Assembly: GCF_964204645.1 (NCBI RefSeq)
Contig: NC_134026.1
Coordinates: forward strand, 14,226,450 to 14,290,449
Direction: 5' to 3'
Source: Tubulanus polymorphus
Lineage: Eukaryota; Nemertea; Palaeonemertea; Tubulaniformes; Tubulanidae
Length of the DNA: 64,000 bases
The position numbers and the translations under genes are program-made. Positions 33,601 to 45,333 of the stretch are shown piece after piece (within the stretch, counting starts at the first letter, position 1; each line of letters opens with the position of its first letter). Below the pieces are notes generated by a model that saw only the letters and a program-made list of their open reading frames with translations, did not search any database and was not told the origin of the DNA.

Positions 33601-33785
33601 TTAAATATCAAATTTTTTATTAAAATTTATTTTAGAAGTTATTTTTATATATGTTATTCATTTATATGTTATTCATATATATGGAATTATTAGAGTAATT
33701 GGGAATGTGTTGGTTCAAGTCAAAGGTTGAGTCGAGCGTGCGAGAATTTATTTTTCTACTCTACCCCCACATTTTATGGGATCTC
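33601..33785 (-). repeat. Right terminal inverted repeat of Polinton B (outer arm damaged)
   Basis: Reverse complement of the inner left repeat (tatataaatgaataac units), then AGTAATTGGGAAT from 33694, 'ttcaagtcaaaggttgag', 'tcgagcgtgcgagaattt' and 'tttttctac'. The text then loses the final palindromic arm seen on the left. The exact end is uncertain. Confidence 0.68.
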
Positions 33786-34424
33786 TGGCCACTTGGGCTG
33801 GTGTCTTTCGTCTCGGTGGCATAACAATGATCACCTGAAAAAAGGAAATCGTTCCAGTCAAGTTGTGAATTCACCGCTCAAGAGTCTTTGCTATGGAGAC
33901 CGAGACTCGTAGTAAGAAGGCCTTAAGTTTGATGGTTTCAATGATTTTACCTTCAAAACATGAGGTAGCCTACCATCATCACGGCGTAAATATAGCCTGT
34001 TATGATAATATCGATGAACAGGCTAGAGGGGGTAAACTTCAAGACTTTTGGACATCCTTCAACCAGTGTAAAATGGATAAAAAATCAGTGCCAATGACAC
34101 GGCTATGGTTACGGAGTACGTAAACGAGTGCAATAGCTGCGGTCATGGAGTAGGCGGTTGAAAGTTAATTTTTAAACGAGCCTCACTTAGCCTAACCCTA
34201 ACCCTATTCCTTCACGCATAAGCGTAGGTAGATAAGTGCTGGTCCTGACCTAAGGCTTTATCGGGTATGTACCAACAACCTTCACCAAGAACCTTAGTAT
34301 CTGATGTACCAGAGTAGAGTGGGTACACTTATGTTTATTTCAACTGACTTGAGAGCACATCAGGTGGCCTAGCTCACTCATTTGTGGTAGTAAATAACCT
34401 GATAAAGGTCTTATTAGGACCAGA

Positions 34425-34747
34425 AAGTACTGGCAGTGGACCTAAAACATCATTTTTTAATCCATTTGAAACTGTATTGAAGGATATCCAAAAAGTATGC
34501 ATTGAAAGGGGTTAAATAAAGAAATTTGACTCTGATTTGAAAGTTTGAAACTACATGTTTCCTTGCCTACACACCAAACTTCAGTTAGTAGTTTAGTATA
34601 TGGAAACATATTGTTAAACTTTTAAATCGTGGAGTTTCTTTTCTCTCATGAACCCCTTTCAATGCAGACTTTTTGGATATCCTTTAAAGCAGTTTAAAAT
34701 GGATTAAAAAACGATGTTTTAGGTCGGCTGCCATTGCTTTCTGGTCG
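34425..34747. repeat. Fold-back (MITE-like) element, about 323 bp
   Basis: Arms of roughly 90 bases: 'gaccagaaagtactggcag' ... 'ggatatccaaaaagt' ... 'gcattgaaaggggtt' on the left. The reverse complement is at 34650-34747. A short related piece is at about 34035-34085. No coding content and no clear target duplication. The flanks 33786-34424 and 34748-35884 hold no gene I recognise. Confidence 0.65.
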
Positions 34748-35884
34748 TAGTGAGACTTAAATCAGGTATGTACCACTAAACCTGACTGAGCTAGGCCAAC
34801 AGGTATGCTCACAAGTCAGGTTGAAATAGACATTAGGATCGTAGAGCAACGTATAGATCACTGTGGAAACAGCCAGACTACAGGACTGGGTGAACATCAA
34901 CCATGACCGTGCCAGGCCACCTGATGTGACCTCAAATCAAGTTGGGATAGACATTAGGCTATATTCAAACCCGCATGTCTATACAAATCAGAATACAGTG
35001 TGGATTGTTACTCATTGGCCTAGGCCTAGCCCTAGCTTGTTATCCGCGGCCCGGGACTTGGGCCTTTCAAATTACTTAATTTCAAATTCACATACTCACT
35101 TTCCTCGTCGTCGCCCGACAGAGCAAATTATCTAAACGTAGGCTTGCTGATTATGATACATGCCTACAAATCAGCAAAAAACGGAGGATAAACGATCAAA
35201 AACGAACTACGAATCATACGCAGGGCGCACTGCATACAATATGGAAGTCACCACAGACTTTACTAGTTCAAATTCAAAATTATTTTATTGATCCAAATGA
35301 AAACAATTAACAAACTGGATTACAATATAGTAAAGGTTTTGAAGAACAGATATTACAAACATGAACACAGGAGAAAAAAGTAATATTGATTATTATTGAT
35401 ACGGTATTCGTGTGAGAAAGAAATAGGTCACGTGATCGGCGTCAATAATAGGTCACGTTATTGGTGTCAGTTCTCGTTCGAGACTGTACATGGCACCTCC
35501 GCATATAGGTGCAATTTATAGTTTTGGGTTTAAAACCGGCATGTGAGATAAGTACTGGGATTAATGCGCCCTTTTTCAATAAACAATTCTAGCACTCAAT
35601 TTTTGGTACGCGTCATATGTAATGTTTAAGCTCAGTCAGTATTGATTTCTAAATTACATTTCCGCACAAGTGGTGACATGTTTATTTGTTATGATTGTAA
35701 TTGATACGGTTAGCTACATTGACCCAACCTGCCCGTAGAGACTTCCTTTTTCCCAAACTAGAACTTCCGATTATCTCGACGAAGTCTCAAGGTCTATGAA
35801 CCTCTTGTTTGTGACCACATGATCTGAGAGTAGTTCACTGACTGGAATTTCTGCGATGTACTCATGTTCGATCATTTAATGCAG

Positions 35885-36025
35885 ATATCAGAACTTCATA
35901 ATCTCGGAAAACAAATGGTTATGATCACGAGTGGAGCAGTGGCGTTTGGCAAACAGAAACTTAGACAAGAAATTATGATGTCGATGAGTATGAGGCAAAC
36001 AATAAACAGCAGAGAAAGCATGATG
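35885..36025 (+). CDS. ALDH18A1: P5CS exon (glutamate-5-kinase domain)
   Basis: 47 codons in phase 0 between 'aatgcag' (acceptor) and GTAAGA (donor). Reads [20 protein letters not shown], the conserved '[11 protein letters not shown]' segment of eukaryotic glutamate-5-kinase, then [15 protein letters not shown]. It follows directly on ...SIVEQ of the first exon. This part lines the kinase active site. Met-rich spelling near the end is lineage-specific. Confidence 0.93.
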
Positions 36026-36129
36026 GTAAGAAAAATGTAATGACTATCTTTTAGGTGAGTTTTGTATGTACAGAAAATAAAATAAATAAAAATTTAAAAA
36101 ATAAAATAATAAGAATACTAAAATCAATT

Positions 36130-37250
36130 GTAATTATCAAGAATCCGAAATGACTTATCTGGACAATTTGATTGCTCCACATAGATAGCCAAAGTAGTGA
36201 GATGTTTCATTAATTAAAGATAGAAATATTGTTTTTTTTGCTTTTTTCTAATATATAAATCAAATTTCTATAGAGAATTTTCGGAATTTCAGAAGTTTTT
36301 TCATTTTTAACAGTAGTAGTTTCGGAATTATTAACATCATCAATTTTATTCAATTTTTATACCAACTACATCCTATCAAAAGGATTTCAATTACAAAGCC
36401 AGTTGAATAATAAAAATATTTATTGAACAATTTAGAAGGAGTAGAAATAAAATTACTTTCATCTTTATTATTTTAAAACTTTCATCATTTCTTTTTTCTT
36501 ATTTAGCTTTTTTAAATTCTTTTGATTTATTTCCTTATTGCCGAGACCATTCAATTTGTTTCTTGGTTCTCGGTTCTTTCTTCACAGTTAATACCTTCTC
36601 TTCTTCCACTTCGCGAATTTATTTCAGAAAAATTTTTTATATCAATGTATGAAAATGTTATATTTCCAGTTGGTCATAAATCCACATAATTGAAATGATA
36701 GATATCCAATCCATTTATTTAATTCAGTCATTACTAAATAATCATTTTTTAAATCGGAGTATAATTTATTTTCATTTTCGATTGGTAGCAAATCTTATCT
36801 AATCTTATCTAATGTTTATAATTTGATCTGATTATGTTTTCTTAAATAGTCAGTACCTTTACGTATATCACATACATGAATAAAGTCATTAGAATTTATC
36901 TTTAAATATTCAGTATATTTTTCATCAATTCAAAGTCCATTTTATCAATTATTTCAAAATTATTATGTGATAATTTCTTTAATTTGAAAATAGGTTTTTC
37001 TAAGGTTGATAAAATTAAGTGTCTACCGGGACTAATATAGAACCTTTTTTTAACTTTTTAGTAATTTTTCCTATTGAAGACAATTCAAAATGAATATCAT
37101 TTAATACATTCAATTGTAGTGTTTTAATCAATAATTCTCCTAAATCAATATTAGTTTCAAATAAACCTTGGTCTGTTAAAATATAACTGAAATGAAGATC
37201 TGTTGAACATCTATACTTTGTTGAAAAACCCTTTGTTGAAACTGGTCTTT
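36130..37250 (-). mobile_element. Polinton fragment E in P5CS intron 2
   Basis: On the minus strand from about 37245: an unrecognised frame (STKGFSTKYRCSTDLHFSYI; NIDLGELLIKTLQLN), then a G12 homolog (NKLYSDLKNDYLVMTELNKW, near 36640-36790), then a G13 homolog (VKKEPRTKKQIEWSRQ, near 36545-36605) and the conserved hairpin at 36157-36186. Frames are broken. The fragment reaches to within about ten bases of the exon 3 acceptor. Termini are absent. Confidence 0.72.
36157..36186 (+). promoter_or_regulatory. Conserved intergenic stem-loop, Polinton E copy
   Basis: ATCT, GGACAAT, loop TTG, ATTG-C-TCC, ACAT, AGAT: the same stem as in B and C, with different paired bases. It lies beyond the 3' end of the G13 homolog. 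Confidence 0.55.
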
Positions 37251-37258
37251 TTATTTAG

Positions 37259-37366
37259 AGAGGCTCAGGCATGGTTGACCCAAGAGCATGTGCAGCAAGT
37301 GGTATGTCTGGCTTAATGGCACTGTACGAACAATTGTTTGGACAATATGGCATTCAAGTAGCACAA
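37259..37366 (+). CDS. ALDH18A1: P5CS exon (glutamate-5-kinase domain)
   Basis: 36 codons, phase 0, between 'tttttatttag' and GTAAGG. Reads [20 protein letters not shown], then [11 protein letters not shown], matching the '[18 protein letters not shown]' block of P5CS. The acceptor lies against Polinton fragment E. Intron 3 (37367-38272) holds nothing recognisable. Confidence 0.93.
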
Positions 37367-38272
37367 GTAAGGAAACTATCTTACTAAATAACTGATTCTA
37401 TGACTTTATAAATCACTCGAATGAGGTCACATTAGATACGCACTGTAGCTTTGCTGTATTTCCAACTAAACAGTTTGTTCTCATGTGAGTGGAGGAGGAG
37501 AAACAAATAATTAGACATAAGAACACACGTACTAATATATTATTTAGCAACAGTTTCCCTTCTGATGTTATTTCGATGTGAAAGTGACTAACAACCCAGA
37601 TAGTGATAGAAGCTGTAAAAGTATGATAGCTCGGAAATCTGCTTTAAAATTTTACCGTAGATATTTCTTTCCAAATACCTGTAAAAATGCACGTATTTTT
37701 CGAATTAGAAACATTAAACGCCAATAAATTAAATATGCCACAAATTAATGGCGTGTAGTTTCCGTTGAAGGGAGATGGACGATCAGTCACCAATGAACCA
37801 CAGAGTTTACGAGTAGGTTGCGTAATCTTAATTCAATTTCGAGATCGCAGTCGGATATGGAGCACTATCCCCCATAGTTTCATAAGCTGGTCTGCAATTA
37901 AGTGTTTTTTGATGTAGTTGACGAATTTGCAATTTTGTGCCGTAAATCTATAATTTTTCTCAGGACTAAAGGACCAAATATTTGTACTACTTTGATACAA
38001 AGAGAAAAAGTAGCACAAGCATCTGCGAATAACTTTTCTTACCATCATCAATCGTTCAAGATAAGTTGACGTTGCACAGCTAAAATATGAAATATAAATG
38101 CAAAACTTGTGTCAATTTGGCGAGGACACTGACACTGATTTTCAAGATTGCATAGACAAATGGATTACGCATAATCTAACCGGCCTACCCGTTCGCTCCA
38201 TTCCATCGAACGCGCGAAAGCGATACATTGTGGGCAATACATCATCAGGTGTTGATTCTACTTTTGTTTCAG

Positions 38273-38425
38273 ATACTGGTGACCAAACCTGATTTGGAAA
38301 ATGAAAATAACCGATCGAATTTACAGGGAACAATAAGAGAACTATTGCGATTAAATATTGTTCCGATAGTAAATGCCAACGACGCTGTTGCACCTCCACC
38401 TTGTGCCGATATCGACCTCCAAGGG
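38273..38425 (+). CDS. ALDH18A1: P5CS exon (glutamate-5-kinase domain)
   Basis: 51 codons, phase 0, between 'ttgtttcag' and GTAAGT. Reads [20 protein letters not shown], then [20 protein letters not shown] and DLQG. The 'NIVPIVN.NDAV' motif is the amino-acid kinase substrate/ATP region. Splicing to 63956 gives LQG-VISVKDNDS, the expected P5CS junction. The following intron is about 25.5 kb. Confidence 0.94.
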
Positions 38426-38802
38426 GTAAGTATCTCCTCAAAGATTTGTTCGAAACAATGCAGATAAAGAATCGATCAAGATTGTGAACAATTTGGTAGG
38501 AAGTCTGTTTCCAGCTGGAATACTTCTCCAGCTAGACATCTTCATTTCTGTGAAATAATTTACTTAGACTTAATTGACTTGAACTGCAAACTTGCAATCA
38601 ATCCTTTTATGGAAACAACCTAAATTGCAAGATAGTGTTGAGTTTCGAACCCGTTTAACTGATGAGCCTACATACATCTCGAATACCTCTCGCAATGCAT
38701 TTTCAGCGATAGTGGAGTTGGCATTGAACCAATTATTTAAAATCGTGGTACGTTTTTTGATGCGAGCATTTTTTCATGCGTACCCTGCTTAAACGACACA
38801 CG

Positions 38803-38856
38803 CACACGTACGGACGCACACACCACATGCGCACACACGCTCGCACAGTATACGCT
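38803..38856. repeat. CA/CG-rich simple repeat
   Basis: Imperfect 'cacacgcacacg' units. The rest of 38426-40079 shows no recognisable gene. Confidence 0.7.
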
Positions 38857-40079
38857 TTCACAGTTTAGACTACTACATAATGATACGATAACGCTGCGTG
38901 CTAGTGCGTTCAAGTTGCGTTCAAATGAATTTTTTTTTAAACAATTTATTATTTTGTATCATGAATAATCATTTTAACAATTAAAGCAAAAGATGAGCAC
39001 TGTGTTTCCTGTTATGAACTGTAATTTCTTGTGACCTAATACTAAGCAGCAAACTATTTTTTGTTTGGCGTATGAGTATAGGTCAATAGTGGTAGAATCC
39101 AGGGTTTAAAAACGATCCACTTACAAACGCCTATTCCATGGTACCAGTACCTTCCGCGGTTCTATATTGGAAGAGGTTGCCAAGAATTTCAATAATCAGC
39201 TGCCCTCTATTTGGTGATATGGTATGCATTCTTATTCTATATATTTTTCATATTATGAAAGTAATTTTTTCAAAATATAAAACATTTTTCCTACCGTCAT
39301 CCCTATCAAAATTTGGGCATTGACACTAAACAGATGTACATTTTTGACCTCATAAAATAATTATTTGTAAATGAAATATGAAATAGAACTTTGAACTCAA
39401 GGATAAAAAGAGATTTCGTAAGTAATGATATTGCCAAACAAGCTCCAGCTTTCGAGGCAAACCACTTTGCATGTTGGCAATTCATCTTATTGTTTTGAGG
39501 AACCTTACAACCTCAAGACATACTAATTTATTCGTGTTTGATAACTACGCTCAATTAAATGACAGGCATTTTTACAATATCCCTACATATTTCATCAGCC
39601 AGAGCATTACCATCGTCTTCCTGGTTAGAAAGATAATTTAAAAAGGCCAACTTTTTACAAAATACGAAAGGCTTATCTTAATAAGGTACCATGACTTCGA
39701 AGAAGAGCGGGTTGAGATGAAATTTAACTTCTCGAATGCGTCTTGGATAGAACAGTAGATGGAGATGAATACTGATTTCTCGAATAGGTTTAATCGAATA
39801 GTAGGATATGAATCCTGTATTATCTGTACGATGTGCTATATTTCCGATGTGGCTCAGCAATTAACAAACAAAACACATTTTTCTGGGTATATAATTATCG
39901 GAATATTTCGCCAATATTCGCATTACCTCATGCGCCTGAATACGCGCTGATGTTAACAATCATCTCCACTCTCCCTGATTGCATTGTACATTAACATACC
40001 TTCAAGGACATTCGTTAGACAGGCATCCTCATGTGGTCGGCTTGGACCTAATGCACAAATTTGACGTCCGTTAAGTAAC

Positions 40080-40377
40080 TACATTTGAAAATGAACTTCT
40101 CCTTCAATCACAAGATGCAGTCCAACGCGAGGGTCTAGATCTCTCGGGAGATTTTTCATTTCCGTCACCGACATTAGGTTCAGTTGGGACATCGCCTAGA
40201 GTTATCAGAAACATAACATCATATGATATACCTGCAATGAAGACAGCACTCAAAGAAAAATTGCCAACATTAAACGCTGAACAGAAACTTAACTACGATG
40301 CAGTTATGGGATCACTTAAGAATGATGATGGCAAACTATACTGCATCAATGCAAGTGGTGGAACCGGTACACGTACG
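40080..40377 (+). pseudogene. Helitron/PIF1-type helicase fragment
   Basis: Reads LDLSGDFSFPSPTLGS-like text, then LPTLNAEQKLNYDAVMGSLK, DDGKLYCINASGGTGT, the region just before and into Walker A of PIF1/Helitron helicases. The expected GGTGKT is GGTGTR here, so the ATP-binding Lys is gone, and the match stops there. A separate insertion from the minus-strand Helitron in intron 1. The stretch 40378-40802 after it has no gene. Confidence 0.65.
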
Positions 40378-40814
40378 TACAGACAATACTAAGAATAAGA
40401 GACCTCGAAGTCTCATCATGACCTTTTAGGAAATCGATATTTTAGGTATCCGCGAACAAATCTATCGCGCGCGATCGTGACCTTCAACCAAACGTGGGCT
40501 GTAACAGCCTAAAATGTCGGAATTTTATCGTGATTTGTTTGCATTTCAAGCCGTTTCAATCAGTTTAAACAGTGTCTATTGTTCACGTGAGTACAGAAAT
40601 AATCTCGGAGGCCTAAATGATGTATGTGTGTGGTGCATGTCGACCAAAAAAATTGAAAAAAACGACTGAACTTGTTTCTATTTAGATTCCTAACTCGGTC
40701 TATTGCAATAATACCACGAATATGTCATGCCTTTTCATTCATGATAACCCATGAACCAAAATATTTGTATTACACATATACATTTCGGCCCAACTCCATC
40801 AATAGGCCCATATT

Positions 40815-43800
40815 GAAGAAAGATATTTTGAAGGTTCTGGCTTGTCACTGAATGAAATTATATTTCTAGATTTAAATATTTATAATATACCAAGAAATAA
40901 AACATTAAAAAGAAATGAAATGTTTACAAATGATTCAAACTTTACAACAGAGAAGGATATTGAAGCATCGTCTTATATTAAACTACCATTTACAACAAAG
41001 TCAGTTATAAACGTTCGAAATGAAATAAAGAATGTTTTCTATGGTCGATTATAAGTTGCTTACACACAACTGAGGAAAATGTTTGTAGAGTAACAGAGTA
41101 CCGGAAGTATGAATCATTATATAAAATTGATCAATACCCAGTTACTATGAAAATAATACCTAAAGATACAATACCTAAGATATAAAAAGTTGATAATTTG
41201 AAAATGAATGTATCGAAATTAATGTAACTACCAGAGAAAAAAGGTGAAAATATTAAAGATTATACATTAGAAGCTTTATATCTAACAAAACATTATGATG
41301 TTGATATGTTATAGATTTATTATACTTTAAAAAGATGAACATTATATGTGGTTAAAACAAATAGATTTATTCTTTAGAACAGAAAGTTATTTTAACTACC
41401 ATCTTAAAATTTATCTTTGTAGAAAATGTTTATCTGAATTTAGAAATGAAAATGCATTACTAAAACATAAAGAATTGTGTAATATTAAAGATTTTTGAAA
41501 ATTAATAATGCCAACAGAAAAAGATTATAAATTGAAGTTAGTTTACTAAAAATTAATTTAAAAATATAGTTCCATTTGAAATATGGAGATTTTGAATCGT
41601 TGAATAAAGAATTAACTGTCCAAGATAGAAAGAAATATACAGTGAAAAACAATTATTTAAATCAATGGATAAAGGAAATGAACTAAATGAAGACTTAATA
41701 CAAGACCCACCAAGTATAAATACAATTTAAAGGGTTCAGCAAAGAGCTGAATTAGCAACAGATTTTACAAAATTATTAATTAAAAATAAAAATAAAAACA
41801 ATTATGACCAAAGAAGATGAAGTTGATTTAAGTAATGCAACTCATTGTTGTTACTGTGAACGTTTTTATTCAGATGATGATCATTTAAATTTAACATAAC
41901 GTGGAGCTGCTGATGAAGATTGTAACCTACAAGCTAAGAAAGTTAACTTCGTACCAATATTATTTCATTATATTTCAAGCTATGATACCCATTTATTTAT
42001 AATACAATTATTAGAAAAATTAGGTGTCATCAATCAAGACATAGAAAAATATAATGCTATACATGATGCAAGTGTAAAAAATAAGATTCTAGACTATTAG
42101 CTAAGACATCTGAAAATAAAATTTTATTTCAATTTGTTTGCTTTTGACTTTTAGATTGTTATAGATTTTTAGCAAGTTCATTAGATAGTTTAGCTTAAAG
42201 TTTAGTTGACAATGATTTTATAATAACGCTATTTATTATCCAAATGAACAAGACTTTTAATTATTAAGATATAAAGGCGCAATACCTTACTCATTTTATA
42301 AAACGCAGGATGATTTCAAAGAAACAAAATTATTGAATGAACAATTTTATGATCAATTTAAAAATAAGTAGGTGAAAGATGAAATGTTTAATTAAACGTT
42401 GAATACATGGAATCATTTCTATTTTAATCATGGCGAATTAGTTGACTTATATTTGAAATCAGATGTTATGATATTGGCTGATATATTTGAAAAGTTTAGA
42501 ATTAATTCAAATCATTTAAATGTTGATCCTTACAGTTATTCAAGTTTAACTTGGCAATGTGGTTTAAATATACCAATGTAGAATTAGATTTATTGAAAGA
42601 ACCGGACATGGTATTATTGTTTGAAAAATCTATAAGAGGTGGAATTTGTGGTGTCATGGGTGATAGGTATTTTAAAGCAAATGATGAATATAAATCATTA
42701 TATATTGACGCCAATAATTTGTTTGGTTGGGCAATGATGCAACCTCAACCATATAAAAATATAATATTAACAGAAGTTGAAGATGATGATAAAACTGATT
42801 GGGAAGTTGCAATTAAGAGCTTAAAAGATGATGTACCAATTGGTAATTTCTTTGTAGTTGATTTAGAATATCCTGATAACATAATGTTTTAAACAAGAAA
42901 CTTACCTCATTGCCCGGAACATTTAGTCGTAGATGATAGTTATCTATGTGAAAATCAGAAAAAAATAAAACCGAAAGATTATGTCTTTACTGAAAAATTA
43001 ATACTTACTCAAAATAATAAATCCAATTATATTGTTCATTATATAATGTTAAATATAATAATATTGTTCATTTTTTGGATGTTAAAAATATTTCAAACAA
43101 GGAAAGATATTACAAAAGGTACATAGATATATTGAATTTAATCAATCGAGATAGTTAGAAAAATATATACATTTCAATAGTTAACAGAGAACCATATCTA
43201 AGACAGATTTTAAAAAAGATTTTTTTTTAAGTTAATAAGCAATAGTTTTTATGGTAAAACAGTAAAAAATTGTGAGAAAAAGAAATGATATTGAACTAGA
43301 AAATAATTCTGAACGATTGAGGCACCTAAAATCAAGTACTAGACACTTAGGAAATAAAAGATTTGAAGATTATTTAACAACAGTAATATTAAAAGGAACA
43401 TCAATGAAATTTAATTAACCAATTTTGATAGGTTCAACTCTTTATCAAGTATCAAAATTATTAATGTATGATTCTTATCATAATGTTCTTTGCCACTTTC
43501 GTGGGTAGAAACATGTTGAAATATTATACTTCGATTCTGTAACAGCAACAAGGAATTTTTATGGATGATGGCTCAGCAGGTGTGTATAAATATGTAAGCC
43601 GTAATAGATATTGTTGGTATTTATGCAATCAAGATTTGAAATTATTAGAAACAATTGAAAAATACTGTGAAGAAGTTAATTCGCATACAGTTTTTAAAAT
43701 CATAGATTAATTATATAGCAATGATGATGATAAAATTCCTGGTTACTAGGAGGAGATGAACTAGGAGGTGATATCTGTTGAGATAAGAAGTAAAATGTAT

Positions 43801-43890
43801 AGAACTAAAGATCATGAAGCTAAATAGTTAAAAGGAATCACAACGCACGTGGTTGACAAGCATAACTTTATGGCTATTAATTATTTATAA
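40815..43890 (+). pseudogene. Protein-primed family B DNA polymerase, Polinton D
   Basis: 5'-truncated: starts IEERYFEGSGLSLNEIIF. Then the exonuclease motif YGDFESLNKE (41584-41613), RGAADEDCNLQ (about 41902-41934) with SSYDTHLFIIQLLEKLG downstream, MILADIFEKFR, YIDANNLFGWAMMQP (about 42697-42741) and ILYFD (43521-43535), where an intein relic begins. The C-terminus after the relic reads EIRSKMYRTKDHEAK, LKGITTHVVDKHNF to TAA 43888. The 'KGI...VV.KH..F..Y' ending is typical of Polinton polymerases. Many stops and frameshifts. Confidence 0.85.
43536..43735 (+). other. Intein relic in the polymerase of Polinton D
   Basis: Same entry point as in copy A: ILYFD followed by SVTA. About 420 bases are then missing, and the text resumes in the endonuclease domain (MDDGSAGVYKYVSRN; YCWYLCNQDLKLLETIEKYC; VFKIID). 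It breaks off about 25 bases before the polymerase C-terminal part. The first nucleolytic Asp region GFFMGDG reads FFMDDG-like here. Both splicing termini beyond SVTA are gone, so it could not splice. Confidence 0.78.
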
Positions 43891-45268
43891 TTTTATGACA
43901 TTGTTTCATCAGGTTTAAATCATCATCAGCTGAATCACCATCTTCTAATTCTTCATCATCTAAAAGTTCTTTATTTTGTTGATTAGTAAATTCAATTATA
44001 TATTTATAAATTTCATTCATTCTTTATTTTCATCGGATTGTTTTTCTATAATTGTTTTAGGTCGTTCTATTCCATTATTTTTATTTAAATGCTCTATATT
44101 GCTCCACATTTCATCTCGCTCTTTTTGTCTCTTTTTATTTGTTATTTCATCAATTATTCATGGAATTATAATATCGATGTTTAAAAAATATAAAATTTTA
44201 TTTAAAAAGAATCCATAATAGATTGAATCTTTTATCTTCTTATCAATACAATAATTTAATATTTTAATAAATGTTTCTTTTATATTACCCATATCTTCTT
44301 TTGTTAATTAAGGGTTTTTATAATGATCGTTTAGTAATAAATATAAATACATTTTCTTTTCTTTTGTGTTACATGTTGATGGAATAATTGTTTTTATTTC
44401 ATATTTCTTTCTTAGTTAGTTCATCATTTTTATTTTCTATTATTTTCATTGTTTCAAGCCATTGCATATATTCTTGTCTTATTGTCTTCTATAGAAAAAT
44501 ATTTTAAAAATTTCATCTAGATATTTTAACTTTGGCTGAATAAGAAAATCACTTGTTTTTTCATCACCCCATAAATTTTTTTGATAGCCACATTCATTAC
44601 GAAATATCATAGAATCGTTTTGTCTTAAGTACTCGTAGATACATTGTGGGCATCTTTTTCATATCTTGGCAATAGATGTACATTAAGCTCTTGGCATTTA
44701 CTTACGTCATCTTTATGTTTTATTATGTGAGTTTGGATTACTTGTTGTATCAATCAATGTACAATATTTACAATAATATGTTTTTCTTACTAATTCATTA
44801 TATTGTTTTTCTAATTTTTGAAGTGTAACTTTATTGTTCGATAACGTTTTCTCATACTTTATTTTTTCTAATAAATTATTTTTTCTTTCATTAATTTCTT
44901 TTTCAAATTTATTGAAAATTTTATTTACATGTACTTCATTAAATTGACGATTCTCCCAATCATCTATACTTTTAGAACTAAATTTTATTCGAAAATGCTC
45001 GCAGAAATAATTTCTTATTTCATTCTTATCATAAAATAAAAAGGTCTTTTCCAAATAATTTCAAGTTCAACTTCAACAGAATTATTATCACGTTACTATC
45101 ACCATTAACCATTAGGTCATTAATTTTAGACTTCTCTTAATGTTTTATTACAATTTGGACAGTTTGTTAGGGTATTTATAATTTTGATCATGTTTTTTTC
45201 ATATGCCAAGGCATATTACTTGTTCTTTGTAGTTCACTACAAATTTCACATTGTATCTTCTCGTCCAT
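43877..45268 (-). pseudogene. ZF2 multi-finger zinc protein, Polinton D
   Basis: Starts at ATG 45268 in a TAAATGG box (MDEKIQCEICSEL). It continues with C-x2-C pairs, a region with EKTFLFYDKNEIRNYFCEHF and IDDWENRQFNEVHVNKIFNK, a coiled coil, RKTYYCKYCTLIDTTS, and an acidic C-terminus rich in Lys/Glu/Asp to the stop at 43877. The 3' end overlaps the polymerase 3' end by about 14 bases, tail to tail. Frame broken at several points. Homolog at 48781-50105. Function unknown; nucleic-acid binding is likely from the fingers. Confidence 0.6.
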
Positions 45269-45333
45269 TTATTTAGGAAAAATTTATCAAAATCATTTTC
45301 GAGGGGTTCGATGTATTTTTTTTAAAATAATAA

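Larger units (their letters stand above)
22648..33785 (+). mobile_element. Polinton/Maverick copy B (both ends, convergent gene order, no polymerase)
   Basis: About 11.1 kb between inverted terminal regions that both begin AGTAATTGGGAAT. The left half (LPD, PEN, G3-G8, MCP) reads rightward. The right half (zinc finger, HNH, two small membrane genes, INT, ATPase) reads leftward. They meet at a TA-rich spacer (29540-30170). The polymerase body is absent; only a zinc-finger gene resembling its N-terminus is present. Most genes carry stops or frameshifts; G4, the first part of G8 and the HNH gene are open. The right terminus is damaged, so no target duplication could be shown. Confidence 0.85.

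Noticed and set aside
33780-33800. Target-site duplication for Polinton B
   Set aside because: The right terminal arm is damaged, and no six bases matching CCGCCC on the left could be placed with confidence.
34190-34215. Telomere-like 'cctaaccctaaccct'
   Set aside because: Barely two and a half units; not evidence of a telomere or a fusion.
38098-38292. 64-codon open frame reaching into P5CS exon 4
   Set aside because: Different frame from the exon, no protein similarity seen, and it crosses a clear splice acceptor.
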